Below are positions 45,219 to 52,482 of a stretch of 64,000 bases of DNA, piece after piece. The notes beneath the pieces are model-generated. The model searched no databases, was not told the origin of the DNA, and was given only the letters and a program-made list of their open reading frames with translations. This DNA is from Imperialibacter sp963977595. GTDB taxonomy: Bacteria > Bacteroidota > Bacteroidia > Cytophagales > Cyclobacteriaceae. The position numbers were made by a program, and so were the translations under genes. The DNA lies in the NCBI RefSeq assembly GCF_048007035.1, contig NZ_CP180355.1, positions 4,154,001 through 4,218,000 of the forward strand, in the 5' to 3' direction. Numbering within the stretch: the first letter of the stretch is position 1; each line of letters opens with the position of its first letter.

Positions 45219-45244
45219 TTACAATATCAAATAACTAAAAACTT

Positions 45245-45829
45245 ATGTTAAGCACAATTTTCACATCATTAGTACTTCTTATCAGCAATCCTTTTGCTGA
45301 TGACACAAAAGCTGTTTATAAAGTAAGTACGTTAGAAAGCAAGGTAATCTGGACAGGTGAGAAGCTGGGTGGAAAGCACACAGGCACGATTAACCTTTCT
45401 CAGGGCGACCTTCAGTTCGACGGCGATAAGCTAACAGGTGGCTCATTTACCATCGACATGAATTCAATTGTTGATCTTGACCTTGAAGGTGAGTACAAAA
45501 GTAAATTGGAAGGGCACCTTAAGTCTGACGACTTCTTTGGAGTAGCCACTTACCCCACTGCAACTTTTAAGATCACCAGTGTGAAGTCGACCGGAAAGAA
45601 CAAGTACGACGTAACTGGCGACATCACAATCAAAGGCACCACTGAGAAAATCACTTTTCCGGCCGAACTGGCTGTTAACGGGAGCAAAGTAACAGCTACC
45701 TCTAAAATCACAGTTGACAGGTCGAAATTTAATGTGAAGTATGGTTCCAAGAGCTTCTTTGCAGAAATTGGCGACAAAGTGATTTACGATGAATTTGTAC
45801 TTGACGTAACGCTTGTTGCGGCCAAGTAA
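45245..45829 (+). CDS. YceI-family lipid-binding protein
   Basis: A 194-residue exported protein. It begins with a short signal (MLSTIFTSLVLLISNPFA) and then forms the YceI lipocalin-like barrel: STLESKVIWTGEKLGGKHTG, GSFTIDMNSI, HLKSDDFFGVATYPTATF, VTGDITIKGTTEKITFPA. The last blocks are diagnostic. The family binds isoprenoid-like amphiphiles in the periplasm. The palindromes upstream suggest specific regulation. A terminator follows directly. Confidence 0.92.
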   Translation: MLSTIFTSLVLLISNPFADDTKAVYKVSTLESKVIWTGEKLGGKHTGTINLSQGDLQFDGDKLTGGSFTIDMNSIVDLDLEGEYKSKLEGHLKSDDFFGVATYPTATFKITSVKSTGKNKYDVTGDITIKGTTEKITFPAELAVNGSKVTATSKITVDRSKFNVKYGSKSFFAEIGDKVIYDEFVLDVTLVAAK

Positions 45830-45852
45830 GTAAACCCAGTAAACAAGTAGCT

Positions 45853-45885
45853 AAGCCGATTCGGGAAACTGGATCGGCTTTTTTT
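45853..45885 (+). terminator. Rho-independent terminator of yceI
   Basis: AAGCCGAT (45853-45860) pairs with ATCGGCTT (45873-45880), two more pairs extend the stem inward, and seven T follow (45879-45885). Confidence 0.88.
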
Positions 45886-45953
45886 GTTTTGGCACGCACT
45901 TTGTATTCGGTAGATTACTTTTTAGAAAACGGATTATTTAATCGACAAATAGA

Positions 45954-46577
45954 ATGACCATGAAGAATTTTTTAATCTCGGCCTTCCTCCTGATTTCCGG
46001 GGCAGCCAGCGCTCAACAAATTGTAACAGATTTCGAGTCGCAGAAGAAGAGTATCGTGAAAATGGAGTTTTTCTCTCCGTTAACAGGCAACACCACCTTT
46101 GGGTATGAAAGGTATATCAAAGACTGGGTGTCGTGGGAAGCCAAAGTGGGTATTATCGGCTTGGGCCTCGATCCCGACGAAATTGATCCAAGTGGCGTGC
46201 TTTTCAGGGTGGGCCCAAAGTTTAAGCTCAATCCTGATTTTGTGGCTGACGGCATGAAAGGATCACACTTACTAAGTGGAAAATACATCAGGCCAGAGAT
46301 AGCCATGAGCTTTTTTACACAAGACAATATTGTGTATGATGAATTCAGTGGCAACGAGTCCAGAAACAGAGAGGATTACTCTGCTGTGGCCATTTTGCTG
46401 AATTATGGCCGCCAATATGTGCTGGCAGACATCATGAGCCTCGACTATCATGTCGGCCTGGGCTATGGGTTCAACAGTGGCGGTGAGGGAAGGTACAGCT
46501 ACAGCCATGCTGCCGGCGGACGAGACTTTCCGGTGGCAGTCTCTGCCGGATTCACAATTGGAGTCCTTTTGAAGTAA
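45954..46577 (+). CDS. Hypothetical outer-membrane barrel protein
   Basis: A 207-residue protein with a Sec signal (MKNFLISAFLLISGAASAQQ) and a mature part of alternating strands: MEFFSPLTGNTTFGYERYI, WEAKVGIIGLGL, YIRPEIAMSFFTQ, LDYHVGLGYGFNSGG and a C-terminal VAVSAGFTIGVLLK that ends like an outer-membrane barrel strand. It resembles DUF3575-type small porin-like proteins. No function can be given. The ATG at 45954 and a second Met two codons later both work. Confidence 0.72.
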   Translation: MTMKNFLISAFLLISGAASAQQIVTDFESQKKSIVKMEFFSPLTGNTTFGYERYIKDWVSWEAKVGIIGLGLDPDEIDPSGVLFRVGPKFKLNPDFVADGMKGSHLLSGKYIRPEIAMSFFTQDNIVYDEFSGNESRNREDYSAVAILLNYGRQYVLADIMSLDYHVGLGYGFNSGGEGRYSYSHAAGGRDFPVAVSAGFTIGVLLK

Positions 46578-46599
46578 GACATAAGGCCTGGAAATATTG

Positions 46600-46637
46600 T
46601 AGCCGTCTGGTAGGATCAAACTTACCGGGCGGCTATT
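46600..46637. terminator. Convergent terminator hairpin
   Basis: 46600-46613 pairs with 46622-46635 over 14 positions with two T-G pairs and one mismatch at the loop end, followed on the plus strand by TTTCTTTTTC. The right arm includes the stop codon of the minus-strand DUF2157 gene. Confidence 0.65.
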
Positions 46638-47670
46638 TCTTTTTCTTGCCGAGGTTCCAGATAGTCTCTGCTTTTTTTCCCAATAGCCAGAAAGCCACAG
46701 CAAGAATCATGAAAAAGACGGCTTTGTGCAGCGTGTCCCACCCGTACTCCACATAGCGGGAAAGCAGGTTGATGAGCAAAAAAACAATACCAAAGTCACG
46801 GCTAAGAAAATCATCGTTCTTCAGCCCATAAATGATGGCCCCCACACTGACGGCCGCCATGAGCACGGCCCACCCCCACAGCTCTACCTGGCTAACCTGG
46901 CTCCAGATATTGAAATCAGTATGGTTGCCAAAAATGGATAGAAACCAAAGAGAGGTGAATAGCTGAAACAGGCCAAATCCGTACGTAACAGGTTGAAACA
47001 AAGAAATTTTTGTGTGGCCAATCAAAAAGGAGCCTCCAACGATAAGGAAGCTGAATACCGTGTACCGGAGCGGGTAGTTCATGCCCCAGAACAGACCCTC
47101 CCAATTGGTTACATAACCGGTTTCGGTGCCAAACCACGCACCAAAGGCTATCAGAAAGAAAAGCCAGATAACCTGAGAACGCAAACTATAAGCTACCACG
47201 GCATACACTGCCGTAAGCAAAAGTATAAGCAGGGAAAAATGCCCAGACCCCGTATCAAACTGCAAGCCGAGGAAGGTGGCGGAGACAGCTGTGCTAATAA
47301 CGCCCAGGATAAAAAGCGCTTCGTTGCTGTAAATCTGATCTGGTTTCTGAGTTTTGCGTCGATAGCCAAAGGCATACAATGCAAAAGCAAGAACAGCAAA
47401 AAGGAGACTTTTCACCCAGTGAGGGGCATCAATTAAATCCTCTATGAATTTGAGAATCCATTCGTCGGCAAGCAAAAGAAAAACACTGACAATGATGGAG
47501 CCAATCGCAAACAGGAAGGCGTAGAAGGCTAGTTTTTGCCAGTCGAAGCCAACGGGCTGCACATCGTTAGCTAGCTTGTCAAAAGTTTTTTCATCGATAA
47601 GGCCGGAATCCTTCCAATGAGCAATAGCTTTTTTGATTATTTCAGCCTCTTTCTTGCCAGTTTGCAGCAT
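46633..47670 (-). CDS. DUF2157 membrane protein
   Basis: The 345-residue protein opens with a cytoplasmic helical domain of DUF2157 type (KAIAHWKDSGLIDEKTFDKL), then about ten membrane helices with short loops (KTQKPDQIYSNEALFILG is a loop and the start of a helix). It has a positively charged C-terminal tail (NLGKKKK). No enzymatic motif is present. It starts three bases after the ABC-F gene ends and is therefore probably read through from it. Function unknown. Confidence 0.85.
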   Translation of the reverse strand: MLQTGKKEAEIIKKAIAHWKDSGLIDEKTFDKLANDVQPVGFDWQKLAFYAFLFAIGSIIVSVFLLLADEWILKFIEDLIDAPHWVKSLLFAVLAFALYAFGYRRKTQKPDQIYSNEALFILGVISTAVSATFLGLQFDTGSGHFSLLILLLTAVYAVVAYSLRSQVIWLFFLIAFGAWFGTETGYVTNWEGLFWGMNYPLRYTVFSFLIVGGSFLIGHTKISLFQPVTYGFGLFQLFTSLWFLSIFGNHTDFNIWSQVSQVELWGWAVLMAAVSVGAIIYGLKNDDFLSRDFGIVFLLINLLSRYVEYGWDTLHKAVFFMILAVAFWLLGKKAETIWNLGKKKK

Positions 47671-47673
47671 GCT

Positions 47674-49542
47674 TTATGCGTTTAGCTCAGAGAGCTCAAG
47701 CCACCGGAGCTCTTTTTCTTCCAGCAAGGTATCAATTTCTTCTATTTTTGACGCCCATTCAGTAAGCTCCTCGTGTGATCCATTTCCACTGTTTAGTTGA
47801 AGGATGAACCCTTTCTTCTTTTCTTCTAACTCCTTCAGCTCGGCTTCAATGCCTTCCAGTTCTCTTTTCTCTTTATATGAAAGCGCTTTTTTTTCGGTTG
47901 GTTTGGCTACCTCTTTCGGTTTTTCTTTAGGAGCAGGTTTTTCCAGCTTGGCCGCTTTCTCTGCCTGCTGCTCTCGGAAGTCGGTGTAGTTGCCTGGGAA
48001 GTCGTGGATCACCCCGCCTCCTTCAAATACAAACAGGTGGTCGGTGGTGCGATCGAGGAAGTAACGGTCGTGAGACACCACCATGAGGCAGCCTGGAAAG
48101 CCTTCGAGAAAGTCTTCCAACACATTCAGCGTTGTGATGTCCAGGTCATTCGTAGGCTCATCGAGGATTAAGAAGTTCGGATTTTTGGCAAGGATGAGCA
48201 GGAGCTGCAATCTTCGCTTTTCACCACCACTTAGTTTTCCAATGATTTGATATTGCTTTTCAGGTGGGAAAAGGAACCTTGTAAGCAATTGCGAGGCAGT
48301 AATAATGGTGCCGTCCGGCCCTGGGTGCACTTCAGCAACTTCCTTAACGGCCTCAATTACTTTCTGGCTGTCGTTGAAGGTGAAATCTTCCTGGGTGTAG
48401 TACCCAAACATGGTATTGACACCCTTGTCGGTTGTGCCTGCGTCAGGCTTTTGCTTGCCTGTGAGGATGTTTAGAAAAGTTGTTTTACCAGCACCGTTTT
48501 TACCGACAATGCCAATCCTGTCGTTTTTCTTGAAGGTGTAGTTGAACTTGTTGAGGATGGTGAGATCGTCATAGGCATGCGACACATCCTTTAGCTCCAT
48601 AATCTTTCCACCCAGTCGGCGGCCTTCTGCATGAAGCTCTACCTTTTCCTGACCAAGTTTTTTGGAAGCTGTTTCTTTGATCCCTTCGAAGGCTTCCACT
48701 CTGTACTTGGCTTTGGTGCCCCTGGCTCTTGGCTGTTTTCTGATCCAGTCCAGCTCCTTTTTCATGAGGTTGCGTGCCTTGTCGACCACGGTCGATTCCA
48801 GAGCCTGACGTTCTGATTTCTTTTCCAGAAAGTAGGCATAGTTGCCCTGGTAGCGGTTCATCTGTCCGCCGTCCAGTTCGAATATCAGATTGCAGACATT
48901 ATCGAGGAAGTAACGGTCGTGAGTGATGAGCAGGAGGGTAGTGTTTTGTGTAGCAAGGTGCTTTTCGAGCCATTCCACCGTGGCTAAATCCAGGTGGTTG
49001 GTAGGTTCGTCGAGCAGCAGTACATCAGGCTGTTCGATCAGTATTTTAGCCAGTGCCACTCGCTTTTTTTGGCCGCCCGACAGGGTACCCATCAGTATGT
49101 CTACATCGAGGAGACCCATTTGGCCTATTACCTGGCGAACAAAGGCCTCAAAATCCCAGGCCTGCAATTCATCCATTTTCTCAAGCACGCCTTCGGGAAA
49201 ATCTTTGCCGTGGTGCTCCGCCTGGTACATGGCCTCTTCGTAATCACGAATGGCTCGAATCATGGGGGAATTGGCTTCGAAGAGAGTGTCCAAAATGGAG
49301 GTTTGTGGATCAAACTCGGGCTGCTGTGGGAGGTAGGATACCTTGAAGTCTTTGCGGGTAGACACTTTGCCACCGTCTGGTGCTTCCCATCCGGCTATGG
49401 TCTTGAGAAGCGTAGACTTGCCGCAGCCATTTACTCCAATGATGGCAGCTTTTTCTCCCTGGCTAAGGCCAAAGGTAAGGTTGGTAAATAGAGGCTTGTC
49501 GGTGAATGACTTAGCTAAATTTTCAACGGAAATAATGTTCAT
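47674..49542 (-). CDS. ABC-F family ATPase (Uup-like)
   Basis: A 622-residue cytoplasmic protein with two ABC ATPase domains and no membrane segment. Domain 1: Walker A GVNGCGKST (36-44), signature LSGGQKKRVAL, Walker B LLLDEPTNHLDL. Domain 2: Walker A GKNGAGKTT, signature LSGGEKRRLQL, Walker B LILDEPTNDLDI. The linker between them (about 240-300) and a Lys/Glu-rich coiled-coil C-terminal domain (about 540-622) are typical of Uup, which acts on ribosomes or DNA structures. First gene of a two-gene operon. Confidence 0.9.
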   Translation of the reverse strand: MNIISVENLAKSFTDKPLFTNLTFGLSQGEKAAIIGVNGCGKSTLLKTIAGWEAPDGGKVSTRKDFKVSYLPQQPEFDPQTSILDTLFEANSPMIRAIRDYEEAMYQAEHHGKDFPEGVLEKMDELQAWDFEAFVRQVIGQMGLLDVDILMGTLSGGQKKRVALAKILIEQPDVLLLDEPTNHLDLATVEWLEKHLATQNTTLLLITHDRYFLDNVCNLIFELDGGQMNRYQGNYAYFLEKKSERQALESTVVDKARNLMKKELDWIRKQPRARGTKAKYRVEAFEGIKETASKKLGQEKVELHAEGRRLGGKIMELKDVSHAYDDLTILNKFNYTFKKNDRIGIVGKNGAGKTTFLNILTGKQKPDAGTTDKGVNTMFGYYTQEDFTFNDSQKVIEAVKEVAEVHPGPDGTIITASQLLTRFLFPPEKQYQIIGKLSGGEKRRLQLLLILAKNPNFLILDEPTNDLDITTLNVLEDFLEGFPGCLMVVSHDRYFLDRTTDHLFVFEGGGVIHDFPGNYTDFREQQAEKAAKLEKPAPKEKPKEVAKPTEKKALSYKEKRELEGIEAELKELEEKKKGFILQLNSGNGSHEELTEWASKIEEIDTLLEEKELRWLELSELNA

Positions 49543-49580
49543 TGACCCTGCAGCAGTTAATTGAAATTTGATTCAGGGTG

Positions 49581-49588
49581 CAAAAGTA
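49581..49588 (-). promoter_or_regulatory. -7 promoter element upstream of the ABC-F gene
   Basis: TACTTTTG on the minus strand matches TAnnTTTG exactly, 39 bases before the start codon. A -33 element at normal spacing is not found. Confidence 0.4.
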
Positions 49589-49638
49589 CCAGTTGCAAAC
49601 CACGATTAACTAATAACAGCCAACAAATAACTTTTGTG

Positions 49639-49923
49639 CTAGCCCTTCATTTTCTTGAAAGCAGCTTCGGCAGCGGCTCGTAGTTCGCCAATGGCTTTTT
49701 CAAGATGCTCCCTTACTTCGATCCATTTGGGCTCATTCTTAGCTTTGAACGACTCAAACTCTTCCTCCAGCTTCTCTTTCTGGCCTTTGAGCTCTGCTAT
49801 TTTCTCTTCTATTTCGTCAGTTAAACCATCCTTTTTCTTTTTGCCCTCAACGATCAACTGGTCAATTTTCTTACCGAGTTCGGAAAGCAGGGACTCCACT
49901 TTGCCTTGTTCTTCTTGCGACAT
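49639..49923 (-). CDS. Small coiled-coil protein
   Basis: A 94-residue, highly charged, all-helical protein with no signal. From about residue 10 on it shows heptad periodicity (LLSELGKKIDQLIVEGKKK, EKIAELKGQKEKLEEEF) and contains KAIGELRAAAEAAFKKMKG at the end. Proteins of this kind are often annotated as hypothetical in Bacteroidota; a function cannot be inferred. It lies 47 bases after the lipid kinase gene on the same strand, so it may be the last gene of that operon. Confidence 0.7.
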   Translation of the reverse strand: MSQEEQGKVESLLSELGKKIDQLIVEGKKKKDGLTDEIEEKIAELKGQKEKLEEEFESFKAKNEPKWIEVREHLEKAIGELRAAAEAAFKKMKG

Positions 49924-49970
49924 ATCGAAAGGATTTAGATTTATAATGGAAGGTAGAAGGATCGGATGAT

Positions 49971-50846
49971 TTATGCAATGACTTTTACCCCTTTGCGCAC
50001 GACTTTCAGTTTAACCTTGTTCACTTTGGCTCTTGCTTCGCCGTCGATGTGGAGGTAGATGCCTTTTTTTGACTCAATAGTCGCCTTCTTCACTGCATAC
50101 TCTTTTTGAAGTCTCGATTGATGGATCGACTTACTGAAAAGCTGCCAAACCAGAAACGGTACGTCTAACCATTGAAATTTCTTTAACACGACAATGTTGA
50201 CTTTGCCGTCGTCGAGTTCTGCTTTGGGGGCAATGAATGCGTTGTTGCCAAATTGTGTGCTGTTGGCAAAGCTCACCATCATGGCCTTCTCTTTGATTGT
50301 TTTGCCTTTGAAGGAGATCTTGATTGGCCGATCTTTTGACTTGCCGAACTCTTGCAGCGTGACTTTTGCGTATGATTTTAGTCCTCTAACCTTCAGGTTT
50401 TTGAACTTGTGCGCTACTTTGGCATCGAAACCAATACCTGCCACATTGACGAAGCTGTCATCATTGATTTTTACGTAATCAATGGCTTTTACCTTTCCCT
50501 TGTTAAGTGCCTGGAAGGCACCTTCGATGTTCATGGGGATGTTGAGCGTTCTTGCGAGCCCATTGCCAGAGCCAGAAGGAATCACGCCAAACCACTTTTT
50601 GCTGTCGAGCACGCCTTTGAAAACCTCGTTGACAGTACCGTCGCCGCCTACAGCAATGAAGCCGTCAAATTCTTCCAGCCGTTTCCGGATCGTTTCAGTG
50701 CCGTCGCCGGCATGCCGGGTCACATGCATTTCATAACTGAAGCGATTGTGGTCGAGCCACTTCTTAATCAGCGTTTCTTCAAACTTGTGGGTGCGGGTGC
50801 CGGCGGTGGGATTGACGATGAAGAGGATTTTCTTTCTCTTGGGCAT
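49971..50846 (-). CDS. Diacylglycerol kinase-family lipid kinase (YegS/BmrU-like)
   Basis: Phosphorylates a lipid alcohol such as diacylglycerol using ATP. The 291-residue protein has FIVNPTAGTRTH near the N-terminus, the nucleotide loop GGDGTVNEV (GGDGT at 67-71), IPSGSGNGLARTLNI (about 88-102) and late blocks FKNLKV and HIDGEA. I choose 50846 (MPKRKKILF), one base after the adenine deaminase stop. The frame extends 15 residues further into that gene, which would be atypical. Co-transcribed with the deaminase. Confidence 0.9.
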   Translation of the reverse strand: MPKRKKILFIVNPTAGTRTHKFEETLIKKWLDHNRFSYEMHVTRHAGDGTETIRKRLEEFDGFIAVGGDGTVNEVFKGVLDSKKWFGVIPSGSGNGLARTLNIPMNIEGAFQALNKGKVKAIDYVKINDDSFVNVAGIGFDAKVAHKFKNLKVRGLKSYAKVTLQEFGKSKDRPIKISFKGKTIKEKAMMVSFANSTQFGNNAFIAPKAELDDGKVNIVVLKKFQWLDVPFLVWQLFSKSIHQSRLQKEYAVKKATIESKKGIYLHIDGEARAKVNKVKLKVVRKGVKVIA

Positions 50847-50847
50847 T

Positions 50848-52473
50848 TTACTCTTTGAAAAGTGGCACAAAGGTAAACCTTTCGCCATCAAAAAGTCCCT
50901 GGTCGCTCAACTTTAACATAGGGATAACAAGCAGCGCCATAAAGGATAGGGTCATAAATGGTGCTAAAAGTTTTGATCCCAGCTCTTTGGCCATCAGGTC
51001 AATCTCCTGGTACTTTTTGCCCACGGTATAACCATCTTCAGCCGCCATTAATCCGGCAACCGGTAATGGTAGCACCTTTTGTTTTCCATTTCCAATGGCA
51101 GCTACACCGCCTTTGTTGTCGATCAGGAGGTTGACTGCTTCACAAATGGCTTCGTTGGAAACGCCGATGGCCAGGATGTTGTGCGAATCGTGCCCGACGG
51201 TGGAAGCAATGGCTCCCTGCTTCAAACCAAAGTTACGGATGTAGGCTATGGCTGGTGGCTGATCGCTGTAGCGGTTGATGACCGCAAATTTCAAAACATC
51301 ATGTTCGACGGAAGTTTGTGTGTCCGTGCCGAGTAGGCTTGAATCAAACCAGCTTTCCTTAGTGATTAGTTGTCCGTCGAGAGCATCGATAACTCTTACT
51401 TGCGAACCACCCATTTTGAGGTAGAAGTCACTTGGTTTCTTGGGCAGGCAATTGAACTGGTTGATGGGTGTGCAAGGCTGGGTGTCGAAAAGGGCCTTCC
51501 CATTTTCAGCCACTTTTTGCCCACCTATCCAGGTCTCCATGACGCCAAAGTTTTCGGTGCTGTCTACCACAATAAAATCGGCTATGTCGCCCTTTTGCAG
51601 CAAACCAACATTCAATCCATAATGCCTGACGGGGTTGATGCATGCTGCCTGCAGCACATCGAAAAGGTCATGCCCTTTTTTCAAGGCTCGCACTACTAGT
51701 TGATTGATATGGCCTTCGATCAGGTTGTCAGGGTGTTTATCGTCGGAGCAGAACATCAGCTGATCGGCATGATCCTTCATTAGTGGGATTAGCGCCTCGA
51801 AATTTTTTGCTGCACTGCCTTCCCTGATGAGGATTTTCATGCCGTGCTTCAGCTTGTCCAGGGCTTCTTCAATAGTGAAGCACTCATGGTCGGTGCTGAT
51901 GCCAGCAGTGATGTAGTTGGCGGCTTGCTCTCCTTTGAGCCCTGGCGCATGCCCATCCACAGGCTTACCATGCTTCTGCGCTACCCTGATTTTGTCCATC
52001 ACCAGTGCATCCCTCTGCATCACCCCCGGCCAGTTCATCATTTCAGCAAGGTATTTGATCTCAGGCTTCGAAAGGAGATAATCAATATCCTCAGCGGTGA
52101 TAATGGCTCCTGCTGTTTCAAATGGAGTAGCTGGCACGCAGGAGGGAGCTCCGAAGTTGAACTTCAGAGGAACGGTTTTAGCATTTTCGATCATGAACTC
52201 AACGCCCGCCACGCCCAGCACATTGCCAATCTCGTGGGGATCCGATACCGTTGCTACCGTGCCATGGGTAACCGCCAGCTTCGCAAATTCAGACGGCACC
52301 AGCATCGAGCTTTCAATGTGCACATGCGCATCTACAAAGCCGGGGAGGATGAAGCGTAGAGGTGCACCTGCCGTTTCTTCAATACTTTTGATGACGCCAG
52401 CTTCTATGGTAAGTCTGCCGGGGTAGACTCTTTTGTTCTCAATGTCGAATATTTGGCCTTCTACCTTTTGCAT
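50848..52473 (-). CDS. ade: Adenine deaminase (amidohydrolase family)
   Basis: Converts adenine to hypoxanthine for purine salvage. The 541-residue protein has the amidohydrolase core: LPGFVDAHVHIESS with metal ligands H50 and H52, TVATVSDPHEIGNVLG, VDGHAPGLKG, and FCSDDKHPD. The family-specific C-terminal domain contains SVEHDVLKFAVINRYS and GHDSHNILAIG. Length is near the family norm. It sits between a GH2 glycosidase (9 bases upstream) and a lipid kinase (1 base downstream), so the three form an operon although their roles differ. Confidence 0.92.
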   Translation of the reverse strand: MQKVEGQIFDIENKRVYPGRLTIEAGVIKSIEETAGAPLRFILPGFVDAHVHIESSMLVPSEFAKLAVTHGTVATVSDPHEIGNVLGVAGVEFMIENAKTVPLKFNFGAPSCVPATPFETAGAIITAEDIDYLLSKPEIKYLAEMMNWPGVMQRDALVMDKIRVAQKHGKPVDGHAPGLKGEQAANYITAGISTDHECFTIEEALDKLKHGMKILIREGSAAKNFEALIPLMKDHADQLMFCSDDKHPDNLIEGHINQLVVRALKKGHDLFDVLQAACINPVRHYGLNVGLLQKGDIADFIVVDSTENFGVMETWIGGQKVAENGKALFDTQPCTPINQFNCLPKKPSDFYLKMGGSQVRVIDALDGQLITKESWFDSSLLGTDTQTSVEHDVLKFAVINRYSDQPPAIAYIRNFGLKQGAIASTVGHDSHNILAIGVSNEAICEAVNLLIDNKGGVAAIGNGKQKVLPLPVAGLMAAEDGYTVGKKYQEIDLMAKELGSKLLAPFMTLSFMALLVIPMLKLSDQGLFDGERFTFVPLFKE

Positions 52474-52482
52474 CGCATTAGT

